Of a stretch of DNA of 64,000 nucleotides, positions 35,140-48,393 are shown piece after piece. Below the pieces are notes generated by a model. The model did no database searches, had not been told where the DNA came from, and worked only from the letters and a program-made list of their open reading frames with translations. The position numbers were made by a program, and so were the translations under genes. The stretch is from Cryptomeria japonica (taxonomy: Eukaryota > Streptophyta > Pinopsida > Cupressales > Cupressaceae), in contig NC_081406.1 of assembly GCF_030272615.1 (NCBI RefSeq), positions 246,939,218-247,003,217 of the forward strand, written 5' to 3'. Positions within the stretch are counted from its first letter, which is position 1. Every line of letters starts with the position of its first letter.

Positions 35140-35837
35140 TGTTGGCATTGAGGTTGTCATTGATGTCAACATATGTGTGTGCAAGGCTGATTTGATGAAG
35201 TGGTAGAGAGACTTACAAGATACCCACTAGATGAAGATGTAGCTAGCACACAGAGTTAATTAATGTCAATAGTGGAGATGATACAGTGGACAAAGATGCA
35301 GAAATGATAAGTGCCACAAAGAGCAATTACAGCTAGACAGAATGATAGCCTCACTCCCACTAGTCAGAGATGTAGAGGCATGCAAGCATCAGGTGGGCTA
35401 AGTATAGATATGCAACATTATATGTGCCCCATAGGAAGATGAAGATGCAACAATGTCATATGATGATCTTGAGGAAAAGGTCAAGGTTTCCTAGAGCAGA
35501 TAACTCACAAAGGGAAGGTGAGAAGATGGTATGATCTCTGGTTGAGAGAGATGTAGGATGTGCCCCATAGGAAGATCACACTAGCTGATATGGTGTTGCA
35601 TCAGACGATTAAAGGACAAAGCCATGGTGCTATGATTGCATGAAGCAAACAAAGTTTTCCAAGGGCATAAGTACTACTGCAACATCATATAACACGCCAT
35701 GTTATACGCACAAGGAGATATAGAAGGCAAGCTTGGAATGTTCTATGAGGACAAGTAATTGGATGAAGAAGACAAAGGGAAATGTAGTGGTGAAGGCATC
35801 GAGCAAACCGGTTTGAATCAGGAAAGGTGTAACTACA

Positions 35838-36085
35838 GATGCCAATAACACACGACTGAGTTGCCAATAATACGCAGGTTATCGCTATCGCTATGACCAA
35901 AGGGTTGTTGTGTACTATGATAGGAAGTGTCAATAACATGATGGTTATGTGTCTGCAAGTGTCAATAACACGCTGGTTATGTGTTTGCAAGTGTCAATAA
36001 CATGATGGTTATGTGACCGGGGTTGTCAATAACATGATTGGTTGGTCGTATTGGTCTCGCGGCAAAGGATGTCAATAACATGAGG
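35838..36085 (+). repeat. 32-bp tandem repeat in the long LTR
   Basis: The core GTGTCAATAACATG recurs at 35927, 35959, 35991 and about 36022, with further variants at about 35838, 35862 and 36070. The regular copies are 31-32 bases apart, and each is followed by a GGTTATGTG word. Confidence 0.85.
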
Positions 36086-36099
36086 TTGTGTGATCCTTT

Positions 36100-36660
36100 C
36101 TATCCCGCAACATGTGCGGTTGAAGGTGTATGACCCCACGGGATAACAATTATGTGGTGCACATTATCCCACAACATGTTGGTCAAGGGTTGAATCCCTC
36201 ACGAGATAACACCTAAGTGAAGCAAACAATGAACTTCCTTATCCTGCAACATGTTATTTGTATGTAAGAAACCTTGCAGGATAACGATAGTCAAAAGAGG
36301 TCAAAGCGGAGAGATGTGTTTCCCTTATCTTGCGGCATGAGAAGTGAGTGATAGAAACCTAGCAGGATAACAATTAACAGAGGAAAACAAGGCACTTTGT
36401 TATCCTGTGTAATGAATCTTGGAGAGAGATGTTTCGGCAAGGCAAGAAATCAAAGGGAGAGTGCTTGAAGACCTTATCCCGTGTAGGTTAAAGAGCTACA
36501 CAAATATGATGTAGGCTAACAAATAAAAACAAAGGTTTCTCAAGGATAGACTACAAGGGGAGAAACCTTATACCACGTGGGTCAAGAGGCACACAAATTA
36601 TAGTGCGAGATAACAAAAGAAAAGGCACACTGCACAAAGATAATGAAGGCTTATCCCGCA
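36100..36660 (+). repeat. alternating inverted-repeat ladder in the long LTR
   Basis: Words of the form TTATCCYGCAACATG (about 36105, 36166, 36239, 36327, 36400, 36474, 36652) alternate with their near-complements GCRGGATAAC (about 36137, 36198, 36276, 36363, 36604). Successive pairs could fold into a series of short hairpins. Confidence 0.7.
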
Positions 36661-36726
36661 TGGCTAACTTGGACATGCAGATGGTCTTGCGAGGCAAGAA
36701 GATAGTGGCCCTCGAGATGCAAAGAT

Positions 36727-37030
36727 CCACATGGCAGTCAACCAAGTTTGACCAAATGACCTGGATGACGATTAAGAAGACTTTGATGCCAAAAATTCTT
36801 GTCGATAAACTCTGAAGTCCATGTGGGCGATTGACTAGGATTGACCAAGTGATTTGGATGACACGTTTGCAAGTCGATAGACTTAGTAATCCATGTGGTG
36901 GTCAACCAAGTATGACCAGAAATGTTGAACGACAAAGTTGATGCCATGGATGCATGTCGATAGATGAAGAGGCTTATGTGGCAGTTGTTCGACATTGACC
37001 AAGTGAAGTGGATGCAAAAAATGAAGACAA
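36727..37030 (+). repeat. degenerate 70-90 bp tandem module in the long LTR
   Basis: A module with CCATGTGG, GTTGACCAAGTTTGACC, TGGATGAC and GTCGATAGACT recurs from about 36729, 36820, 36891 and 36974. Confidence 0.7.
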
Positions 37031-38672
37031 GTGGCCCCAAGTGGTCGATAATGAAATATGATATGCAAAGGTTGGTGCTTATAGAGATGATGGTTGATTT
37101 AATGAGGTGGTTGACGATCTCTCCAGGACAGGTTGACAGAGGATAAAGGACACATTAATGGTGAACTTGTTGTAGTCTGTTGATGGGTTCGAGATGATCA
37201 AAAGTGGTTGGATCACATCTGCTGGACATATCAAGTTTGCTAAAAAATAGAAACCTAGTGCAAAAGGTGAACAATACAAAGACCAAAAAGAAGATAACAA
37301 AGCAGGGTCATTCAATGCAGGTGTTCAATCCAAAACAAGGAGATCAAATCTGAATATAGAGAATAGTTGGAAGGTAGGGAGAATGAATTTATGGATGAAG
37401 ACTATCTGTCTGAGTGGTGAACATAGAATTTGATCAGTAAGCAAACACAATCTCTTAGAGTTTGAGGAGATTAGATTCTAAATCTATTCTTGGAGGGAAA
37501 TCTTGCAGATATAGAGCTGACTGAATGGAGAGGCATTTGATGTGATTTGACAGGAGTAGTTGAGTCAACTGAGATGGGAGAGCTATGTGGACAAGTGGTA
37601 GAGCAGGCATAGTAGAACATAGGGATGATGTGGCACGTGGAGCCACCACTATGACAATGATGATCAAGTCCTCCTAGATCAACGACTCAGATTCAAAGTT
37701 GATGATGGACACAGGTTAGCTATTTGTGTGTCTGAGGACTCAGATTGCCAACTGGACTGACTGAATGAATGATCTTCTTGGTGCATAGGAAATTTTACAG
37801 ACTATGTGGCATGACAACGAGGAAGAACAATAGTTGTCTTGCAGGTGATGAGTTATGATCCAACTAACCTCCTAGAGGTGGATGCTGACTACAAAAATAT
37901 AGACTTGTCAACAAATGTATGTGTGATGAGAGTTGGATGAGTGTGTGCTGTTGTATAGAAGAAAACAATCTCAAGAGAGAAAAGAGCGAAGTGTGTTGTG
38001 ATTTCAGGGTGAATACGTAGAGAGCAAAAAAGAGAGAAAGCATCAGAGACCAAAAAAGAGAGCAACAAAAATCAGAGTGTGTAGAGCTAAGGCAGAAAGG
38101 CAAAAAGGAAGAAGAGGAGAAGTGGTCCGAGCAGAAGATAGAGAGAAAAGAGAAAAGATCAAGTGCAGAGACAGATAGAGAGCAAAGAACAGAGAAGAAG
38201 AAATCAGAAAGAGAGCAGGTCAGTAAGGTGTTGCGAAACTTCATTTGCAACAAGGTATATAACATGTATTTATAATTACATTCTTTGTAATATCTGAGTG
38301 GGTTCTCAAACTAGGGGTAGGCGCTCCTTTGAGTAGAAGCTCACAAACTGTAGGGGTTGGTGCCCTAAATCTAGGGGTTGGTGCTCCTTTGGGTTGGTAC
38401 CCATAAATGTTGTAACCATTGATTTCATTGTGAGGTTGGATTGGAGCAGTAGACTCCAACAATTTTTCTCATCGAGGTTTTTCCCACATTGGGTTTTCTT
38501 CGTAGATCTTGTGTTATGGGTTTGCCTCTTATGTGTGTGTGTGTTGATTAGTTAATATCTCTTCTCATAGTCTTGTGATTAAAGTTATTAATGCTTATAT
38601 CTTTAGAAGCTTAAAGTTTTTATTGATTACCACTAATTCACCCCCCTCTCGGTGGTCCATTTTGTTCCTTCA

Positions 38673-39608
38673 GAGATGTAGAGGCAACAATCTTCTTCAT
38701 AACTTGATCTAATGATGAGGATGGAGAATCTAGAGCCCTCTTTTAGGAATCCATAGAAAAACTATTGCATTGAAGTGTGCATGCATTAGCTTATACAAGG
38801 GGCTTATCTGAACACCCTTAGCAAACACCATAGAATCTATAGTCATTTTGCAATATCCTTGCGAAAAAAAAACCTGCATGGTCACACCAGCTAGTTTACT
38901 TACAAAAAGTAGATTTTGAGTCAAATCCAGGATGTGCATTACACCATCGATCCCTTTATCTCTGTCATAAGGAATCTAATGTTGACTCTTCCATGATGAG
39001 AAATCTTTAGATGAGAGAGATTCATCACCAAGATACACCTTCCCACCATCATTTTCTTCACACTTTGAAAACTAACCCTGATGTGAGGTTATGTGAAAAG
39101 ATACATTATCTATCAACCACATATCTTTTGATGCATGTGTTGCCAAGGCTGCGACAAATGCTTCACCATCATCTTTAGAGGATTTGTCTGAATTTGAATT
39201 AGAGGGTCTCTTCTTCTTCTCCTCCTCCTTAATTCTTTTCAAAAGTGATTTATTTTGCCACAATTCCAACATTTTTCCTTGGACTTTCTAGGAGACTTAG
39301 ATCTCCCATTGGTTTTGGATCTATTTATTTCATCTCTCTTGCCTTTCTCTTTTGATCTACCACGAACCATAAGTGCTTCCTAAGCTGACTCAAAAGTCTT
39401 CCTCTGCATCGCTTTAGAAAGTAATGATGCTACCACCTCTTATATATTGAACTTGGTTGTTGTACTCCCAATAGCCATAATGAGGTGGTCACATGAGTCA
39501 GACAAATAACACAACAGAAGCATGCAATGATCCTCCCCATCGATCTTGTCACCAATAGAACCCAGCTAAGAAATAATCATGTTGAATGTATTAAGATAAT
39601 CAACAACA
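38673..39608 (-). pseudogene. Ty1/copia GAG-pre-integrase, protease and Gag C-terminus, broken
   Basis: Minus strand: MHILDLTQNLLFVSKLAGVT with YCKM...GVQ..PLYKL (38730-38939) is the GAG-pre-integrase pattern. WLIDNVSFHITSHQG (39072-39272) is the retropepsin region; D-S-G-A is corrupted to D-N-V-S. A CCHC-bearing part and Gag words (YLNTFNMIISQLGSIGDKID) lie near 39400-39600. Stops and shifts are frequent. Confidence 0.8.
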
Positions 39609-40713
39609 TGTTGGAATCAAGGAACACTGAGAGGGTGGGTGAATCAGTGTTCTGCAATTTTTAACATTCTTAATATGTCCTTCAAACCACTTAAAGAAAA
39701 TGAATAATAATAGTGTAGAAACACAAAGAAAATAACCACAACACCATAACACTAGGATTTTTACGTGGAAACCTGGTTAAGGAAAAAACCATGGTGGGAT
39801 TGAGACCCACAATATTAATATACCTTGTTAGAAGTATAATAATATTACATGAGGGGAATGCACATGCATTCAAGCACATTGCCTAGAGCTCATTGCTCGA
39901 AGTACAATAAGGGCTACAACCTCGAAAGGATCACTGCCTTACATAATGATTACATATAATACTTGGAATGTTTGAACTGATAAACAACATCTACGAATGC
40001 CAAAAATAGTTCCGGTTAAGCACAAAATACTCTGTTCAGCAACACTGCTCTGTTATGATATTTTGTTGAATTCTAGAGCACAAATCCTTCAATTACGCAC
40101 AATCTCTCATACACACTTCCACACAACCACTGATATAAAAAATAAAATAATCAATCAGTCTTATATATCCACAACATCAATTTAGGTCTATTACATGTCG
40201 GCCCAAAACTGCATAACACACAAATGAAACGTGCTACCCAAGTCAGCTTAATCCGATCCAAAACAACCATGTGGACCAAAAAAAATTGTCCACACGATTC
40301 CCATATGTCGGCTCACTTACCTCAAACATACAAACAATGACCAAAATCGATCTGCAAGATCCGCACAATGAGTCTTCACACGTTACTACTGATAAGCATT
40401 GTTCTACCAAAAAACCTGTATACCGGATCTTCCAACTCACTCAACACTCAACACCAGAAGCCATAAAATTGGAATAGGAATATTACACGTCCACAATGCA
40501 TCTCCGAGATCCACAACACCAAATACTCAATAGAAATGAACCACCAACCAAATTACTGTACACTCTGTCGGATGCTTTGTTCTTCTCACCGGACCTCATT
40601 GAACCTCAATCTCTCTTCCAGTATGAATGAATCATGAACCGTGGATTGGATATCTGACTCTATTTTCCATCAATGACAACATCTGAACAACAATTTAGTG
40701 TCTCTTGCCAACA
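39609..40713 (-). mobile_element. solo copia-type LTR inserted in copia gag
   Basis: On the minus strand it runs from TGTTGGCAAGAG (reverse complement ending at 40713) to TTGATTCCAACA at 39609, with the CACTGATTCACCCACCCTCT terminal word. It is flanked by CAACA at 39604-39608 and CAACA at 40714-40718, a perfect 5-bp target duplication. It splits the host element's Gag between the MEDGG word and YLNTFN. There is no internal region, so it is a solo LTR left by recombination. Length 1,105 bases. Confidence 0.85.
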
Positions 40714-40990
40714 CAACAAATCCTCCATCTTCCATCTTCAAAGAATACATCTTCTTTCTCAAGAAAAGCTTGTTTACCAAGGATTTAGCCTGATAAACGT
40801 CTCCAAGCCTCTTCCAAATACCTTTTGTAGTCTTCTCTTCATGGACATTTAACCTAGCATTCCTTGAGGCAATCACTAAGCTATAAAGTCAAGCTCCTCT
40901 TGATTATCATAATCACTAATTATTTCAAGATTGTCCCAACATTTCCTCAGCAACAAATGTATGGAAGTTGAGCTCCAAACACAGTAAACA
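40714..40990 (-). pseudogene. Ty1/copia Gag N-terminal fragment
   Basis: Minus-strand words EEKTTKGIWKRLGDVYQAKS and NKLFLRKKMYSLKMEDGG match copia Gag (UBN2-type), immediately upstream of the solo LTR. Farther right I find neither the 5' part of Gag, a primer binding site nor a 5' LTR, so the element is truncated near 41000. Confidence 0.8.
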
Positions 40991-43900
40991 ATAGACAATA
41001 GTTTTGTTAGTGTGAAAGATGCTCCCACACACTAGTTCATGTATAAAGATATGCTTTATTAATGTGACATCTAGCTCTCAATTCCTCATGCCAAAATAGG
41101 GCACAAAACCTGCGTTTTGATGGTTGGAAATCACACCAGGTGAACTCAGTGATTGACTCTTAGTTGAGTCACATCGAAATAGGACACTTTTTTTTGTAAA
41201 TTGACATGCCAAAATAATTTCCTACCTCTTGCATGAGTTTAGATGTAATTAAATTCAATTTTGGTCAAGTTTTTAAGTATTTTTGTTGAGTTTTCATTGT
41301 TGTTCAACCCTTAATCACAACCAAAAACCCTAATTCCAGGTTTGTTGATTTAATGTTGTAAACTCTATTTAAACCCTTCATTTTGTGATGCAAAGGGCTG
41401 AATATATTATGCAGAGATTATAGAAAATTAATCTTACATTTTCAAAGGAAATTAATCTTACATTTTCAATGTGGCTTCCTACTAAAGTTGCTGAATTTGA
41501 ATGCAAATAAAGCTCAAATTCAATTATTTTGTTGTTTATGTTGTATGTCCAAACATAAAATTTAGATGGTATTGGTGATTGCATAAGTAACATAGCTCAA
41601 AGTAACAATTAGATAAGATTGTCCTCCACGTGCTTGAGGATGAATTCGTCTCATATGTGTGCATAGGTAATGACCATATGATTTGATTGTATGAATTATG
41701 ACATTTTGATTTATATTTATGTGGTTTCATTCAATTTGATCTACTTTCTATATGTAGCAAGTTAATGTGTAATTGTTACTGCCTGATAGCTTTTCATTTC
41801 ACTTCATTTCCTATACCCCTCTAATATATTTTGTTTATTTCATGATTGCTAATAGGATAAGATGTTAGAATAGTTTCTTTTCATTTATATGTGATTTGTG
41901 TAGATTTATCTCAAAAAATGCCACAAATAGATCATTGAACCTGAGAAGAATTTAGACATTCAACTTTCCAAATTTAGCCTAAAAGTGTCAAAATACCAGC
42001 TGGCTCCCTTGTGAAACATTCACATCACTCCAATTGACCTATCCCACGCATCTAAGACCTAGCCTTTCACAACCTTGGAGTGAGGAATCCTACTTTTGAA
42101 AAGAGGAGATCCATCTTGGACCTCCTACTATTGTTCGTGCTAACTCTACAATCTACATGATTTTTGAACCATTTCATAATATCTTCTAACACATTTAATA
42201 TCTTTATAATTTTATTTATTTTTCTCATAATTCCATTTGCTCAAAAATATCATTTTCATGAAAAACAAGTCCTCCTTTGTAACCAAGTGATTGTAATTTT
42301 ATACCTAATACCATTTAAATTTTCCAACATGATAAAAATGCATTAGAAGAATAAATAGTAGAAGTGCTGCTCTTTGAATCAATATTGCACACAAACTTAC
42401 TTGGACTTGTTATTATCATTTTGCTTCTTACATAGCACTTAATCTTATATGGATAGATTTGTATAAAAAAGAGAAACAAATCTCTAGGATCACTCTAATA
42501 CTTGTTTAGAAATGATGTGAAACCTAATGTACCCCAATTATATAAAAATATATAATTACTGTTATGTGGGGGATCTTCTTCTTTAAGTTTCACTTTTTTA
42601 TTCTTTTATATAATTCTATTTATATTTTATATTTTTTTCCTTATTTTAGCCACTTATTTACTTGGTTGATTTGTGAATAACAATTTGAGGATTCTCAACC
42701 ATTAGGAAACGACTAAAGGGATGATCACCTATGTGTATCACCTAGCTCTCCTTATTATGATTGGACTTTAAAGTCTAATGAAGTGCATAATGTACCACTC
42801 TCATAGTTTGATATAATGATGGCCCAATACCATATTGTATGCTAATCACCCAGGCATCACATAGAATGGTGTATCAAGAGAAAGAAATCCCAAGTGATAA
42901 GAAGAGTACTACCACCCATAGACTACGATGTAATATTATCAAATCCTTTTATAAAAATTTGATATTTCTGATTTTGGCAAATTAATTTGTAAATTTTTAT
43001 AAGAAATTATATTTTGCATATATTCAACTAGATCCATTATCAATAAAGACACATTTTTAGATTCAAATGACCATGTATTCACTATAATATGTAAATTTAG
43101 ATGATCTCTAATAGCCAAACTAGGTGGAAGATCTATAGAATCAAGGAAAATGCCATTGTTTTGAGTACCAATAGATTCTTATATAGAAATTACTATTTGT
43201 TGTGAAACATTTACATTTGTTTGATATATTTTTTAATATTTCTATAAAAATCTATACCTTGAGATGAATTATGCAATACATTTCATAGAAAAATATTAGT
43301 TGATATGTATTCTAGATTTGATCCATGATGTCACATTCTTTATGCAACTTGGTTGTTAATAAGAGGAAGTTAAATATTATTAGGATGCAAAACTAGTTGC
43401 TAGAAATTCTCTAATAACTATGCCCAATCACATGATAATCATGTGAAGTAGGTGTTACATGCAATGCAATTTTAAGCTTAAGAAGATCATGTGTAGTATG
43501 GAGTAGAAGATTAGGTCTAGGTGGATCATGTGTCGCATGGGATACAAGTTTAAGATTGGACAAATTAGGTGTAGCATGGAACTTAGAAGGAATCACATGT
43601 TATAAGACACATGAACATGAGGTGGAAGGGATGAAATTTTTTCTAAAGATGTAGAATGAGAAGACACATATAAGTCCAAACTATCCTCAATCATTCCAAG
43701 GGAAAAAATATGCAATACAATCATGTGCCAATTTTAGGAATGAATTATAAATAGTACAAGATTAATTGAACCATTTCAATATTTCATCAATTAAAGTATG
43801 CCTATATTCACTCATCAACAATATATGATCATATATGTACTCGTACTTTGCAAGTAATAAATACTTATTTTGTAAAAATGTGCAAAGTTAGTACCATCAA

Positions 43901-46900
43901 ATCCATTTACATTAATTCCTCATAAAGAGCACAAATATAATAATTTCATACAAAATAAATCAATGGAACATCATAGATATCTATATAATCTATATGAGAT
44001 GCATGAAAACTATCACAATGAGAAACAAAATCAACATGAAATTTATCTCAGGAAATGCATCACCATGATTATCTAAAGAATCGACATGAAATGCAAAAGA
44101 ATTATCATAAGGCACAACATTATCATGTATAAAAGGTGGTAGAACATGTATATCATTATCCCTATGCTCCTCATAATATGTAACCTCATGAATTGAAGAA
44201 TAGAGAAACATAGTCATAATGGCATGTAGAAATAGTGGTACATTAGTAGTCTTGATAATCATGTTGGAAAGTATTATCGCTATATGTATCTTTAGAAGGT
44301 AGGGCTACATCATCATTATCCATCACACAAGAGAAATAATAATCACAAATCACATATACAAATGAAGTGAATTCCTTGAAGAAGGATGGAAAAGTAAAAA
44401 ACAAGGTCCATGAAAGAGAAAAAGCTAGATAAGCATGAAAACGACTCATTTATGGAATATGTAGGGTTATCTAAGTGAATAAATGATGAAATAGATAAGC
44501 TTATAATTAAGAATTTCAACAATAAGAAGTTATATAAACGTATTTATTTTTAAATTGAGGAAAAAGGTTTAGTTAATTCACTTCATTTGTGACTTTGAGG
44601 TATTGTTTTGTAGAATGTGTCCAACAATCTAATCTAGTGCTTTATCTCATATACAAGATTGTAATGCTCTAACATATCGTTGGATGATTTTCTCTCTACT
44701 CTAGTTTAACTCCATAGTTATGGTTCACCAACCTTCACATGTGCAAATTTGAATCCTTTCTATGAATTTGACCTTGCATCTCTAACCTTTCAACATGTTA
44801 GGACTTGTTAAGTCAAAATCCTAGGATTGATTAATTACTTGAATAGGTTTTATGACAAGTCAAATAGCCATGCAAGATGCTTGCTTTGTCCTTATCAAAG
44901 CATACACTATTAAAATTGATGCTTTGATTGTAAATTCATTATATAGATCGATCATATAGTATTTGACTAGATGTAATAGAATGGTTTAGGGGAATTATTA
45001 TTGTATACAACACCCTAGTGTGGAAATTGAACATTTCATAACCAAATCAATAATTAATTGTTGGTTGGAAGGAGGTTGTTGTGGATTTGAAACTAAATTT
45101 TAATTTGAAAGTTTGAAGATGCAATTTTGAACATATGATTTCAAACTAGGTTTAGATCCACACTTGTAGATTTAACCTAGGTCAAGGAATTATGAATCTC
45201 TAGATTTGATCTGAAGCCCTTAGATGCATGGTGTTATATTCAATTAAGTTTCTAATTAAATGCAAAAAATGTCACTTTGTATATTACTCATTATGAACGA
45301 GATAAATAGGTCAAAGCGATTCTAAAACATAGGGGACATACCTTTCACCCTTACTATAGTATTAAATAATTTAGCCTATTGGTGTGGTTGAAAAAACTAG
45401 TTTACATAAGAATATTTATTTCTTTTAAAATCATATTATAGTTTGGTATCTATTCTACAATAGTCTAACTTAAATATGCATTCAACATGGATAATTAGTA
45501 ACTCAAAATCATCCAAAGTTGAATTCGATAACTAGTAAATCGAATTCACCCTAAAGATCAAACTAAATTCAACCTGGCCTGATAGGGGGTAAGACTTAAT
45601 AGTTGAGCATGTTCCAATAATTGTTATAGTGCCTATTGATTTAATGCCCTGTATTTTTAACAATATTGCACCAATAATTGTGATTTTAAGTTGTTAGTAT
45701 TGATGATGACTACCCATAATTGAATGAAATGTGTTCCTTAGATCTGAAATGCAACAACTCATCCAATGCCACATCAACACACTACTAAAACATGACTTAA
45801 TGCACAAGTATTGGTCTCACTTGTTTTGGGCCTTTTTGGACACCTTGACAAAAAGCAATCTGGCATGACATCATATTTGATGATGTGACCCTTAAACCTT
45901 GGTTATAAGCAAGGGACATCCCAAGAAAGCTACTATAAAAAACTGAGAGTGATTTGAAATTTCTAGAGAGAATTTTAAGAAGCGCAAAGTTAGGATGCTC
46001 AACTAGGTATTAGAATCCTTTCCCTCAAAAAAATGAACTTTGCCAAATAACACATACGACCATCGTCACGAATCAAACTCAACCAATTCTCTACAACCTT
46101 CATATGTTTTCAAAAACAGATTTAAACCTAAAACTACTGTAAACAACTGATTTAAACCTAAACTTCTGTAAAGTTTCCCATTGTAAACCTCAAATGACCG
46201 GTGGATATGAATGGTGTACTCCACCCCTTGAATAAATTGGCAGGTGATCTGCTGCAGATTAGCACGGATCCTGTTTTCAGTAAAATAGTTGCTTGTGGAT
46301 TTTCGTGTAGAGTACGTTTGAGAAAAATAATACTCCATTGTCTGACATTGGTTTGACTTAATAGTCCTCCCTGCGCACATTCCACGCATCCAATGTCCTT
46401 ACTGATCTTACGGGATCAGCTTTTGTATTAATGTTCAGATATGTCAGCGTTAAACTAATATATTAACACTAGTTATAATGGTGTACTTCGCAGGCTTTTT
46501 CACTGTAATTGTGGTCTCTGACCAACAGATTTGTTTAATATATGGTGGGTTCTGCTTCAGCTTAAATTATGCTAAAAAGGGAAATTTTTAGTTAGTTTAG
46601 AGTTTCTAAAAGACGTAACATGGTGAGAACATGATATGATGGTTTTGAAGCCAATGACAGCGTTTGAGTAGAGGCCAACATTGTGGTTGTCTAGAAGCTT
46701 GTGACTAGAAGAATAAGTTAGAAAATGAGTAGTTTTGAGTTGGTGAGGTAATTGAGTCTCACTTGTTATAATCTAACAATTGTATGGCCGTTTTATAAGA
46801 ATTTGTTTTTGTATTGGTAGTTTTGTAATTGTTTATTGTCATTGTGGGACATTTTGTTATGTATTTTCAAGAATGAGAGTAGGATGAGTTTTCGGCACTA

Positions 46901-47330
46901 CATTTTCAATATTTGAAATGTCTTTTGGTGTCACATGAAAGATTGAGAGACTAATGAGAACAAATTACACGTCGCGTGTAAAGGTTGGCTCTCTTTGATA
47001 ACCTCTTAGATTTCATATTGTAGGGAAATGACAATTGAGATGGGTTTTTATTAAGTTATAGACATTGTTGTGGATGTTGGATGGTGTAGAAGTTGAACGC
47101 AAGTCTAATAAATGAATAACAAATGAGTGCACAAAACACAAAATGGAAGTAAAAATAAAGGAGAACACAATAAATCTCAATGATTCAATTACAAAATTGG
47201 AAGAAATATAAGAATTCATCAATAGGTGAAACCTTTTAGTCACTATCGACCAGGAAATCGGGCTATGAAAATCCAATGAGCATGCATGACAAACTAAGCT
47301 AATCACAAAACTTAATCAAACACACAAATC
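40991..47330. other. unassigned AT-rich sequence
   Basis: No host gene is supported. Frames such as 43990-44262, 44243-44449 and 46066-46389 (all minus) have no family I recognise. Only a short internal peptide repeat at 43411-43596 stands out (listed separately). Old transposon relics are likely but not readable. Confidence 0.5.
43411..43596 (-). repeat. 39-bp repeat in a short minus-strand frame
   Basis: A 61-codon minus-strand frame is made largely of 13-residue units that begin HATPN, HATHD, HTTHD and HVTPT, so the DNA repeats every 39 bases. Unit-length periodicity in multiples of three suggests the frame was once coding, but no ATG-started gene is clear. Function unknown. Confidence 0.45.
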
Positions 47331-47331
47331 A

Positions 47332-48393
47332 TGTTGGTATTATGAATGTGTTGCATTGGTTTTGTCATTGATGTCAACACTTGTCAACACTTATCCTTGT
47401 GGAGATCTTTGGTTATGTTCATCGGTATGTTCAGTGACTTATGCATAGTCACCAGTATTTGGTTCACCGACAAGTTATATTGTTAACCGACACTGAGGAT
47501 GATCTGTTATCATCTAGAGATTACTTGGTTATGTCGAAGACATTGTTTGGATACTTGGTTTTGGTGATTTGATTATTGGTACAATCGAGTTTGCATATTT
47601 GTTGTTATCGGCAAATAGGTTTAGGTTATGGACCGACAAGCATTATCTATTCCAGATCAACACGACACGTTATGGAGATGATTTGTTACTATTGTACATG
47701 CATTGAGCCGACATCATGCATCGCATATTGATTCATTTGTAATTGATTTAATTGTAATATCTTAGTAAGCCGACCTATACATTTGGTCTTAGGTTTTGGT
47801 ATATATGTAAGATCTCATTTGTGAGATTAGGGAGAGTGGTGTGAAAAAGGATTGTAATAAGGTATATGTGAATATAAGTAGAGCTATACACGCAGACATC
47901 ATTTGAAGATTCAAGGAAGGTATGAGGAAGACAATCAGAGCTTAACCGGTAGTGAATCCAACATATGAAGATGTTATTTTGAGCAGTACATTATCATTGG
48001 ATTTAACCATCCAATTGTAGTCAGTGTGACTCCCATTTTGTGATTGAGCAGTGAGCTCTAGGCAGTTGGCCTTTCTGCATGTGCAGACCCCATTTGTACA
48101 CACATACTATCTGCAGTAGTATCATCTGATTGTGGGTAAGGTTTCCCACCATGGTTTTTCCTCTTACAGGGTTTCCATGTACAAATAATTGTGTTATGTA
48201 TGTTATTTGTCTTTTTGTTTCATGCATTAAACTTTATCGGTACTATTATTAACTGCAAAACTGTCTACCGACATTAAAGTTTGGTTTACCGGTATTATGC
48301 ATTAAGTTTGGTTAAGTTATATTTGAGATGAAATTATTAGACAACTGATTCACCCCCCCGCCCCCCCCTCTCAATTGCCTCCGGGTCCTAACA
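47332..48393 (+). mobile_element. solo Sirevirus/copia-type LTR with perfect target duplication
   Basis: It begins TGTTGGTATT and ends GGTCCTAACA, flanked by AATCA at 47327-47331 and AATCA at 48394-48398. Its U5 shares TTGAGCAGTGAGCTCTAGGC and the CACCCCCC terminal tract with the LTRs of the element at 48859-55630, so it belongs to a related family. No primer binding site follows, so it is a solo LTR. Length 1,062 bases. Confidence 0.9.

Larger units (their letters stand above)
35140..38672 (+). mobile_element. very long solo LTR (3.5 kb) inserted in the copia element
   Basis: It starts TGTTGGCATTGAGG and ends in a TTCACCCCCCTC run followed by GTTCCTTCA, the termini used by other copia LTRs here. 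The conserved U5 words TTTTTCCCACATTGGGTTTT and CTTGTGTTATGG occur near 38475-38520, and a TATA box TATATAAC near 38255. Flanks are CAGAT (35135-35139) and GAGAT (38673-38677), a 4-of-5 target duplication. Removing it rejoins the decayed copia frame. There is no second copy of the start inside and no internal coding region. The bulk is three sets of degenerate repeats, listed separately. Confidence 0.75.

Noticed and set aside
40645-40681. Alternative right end for the solo LTR at the TCAATGACAACA word
   Set aside because: No target duplication fits there and 32 bases of non-Gag sequence would remain; the end at 40713 gives a perfect CAACA duplication and a clean Gag rejoin.
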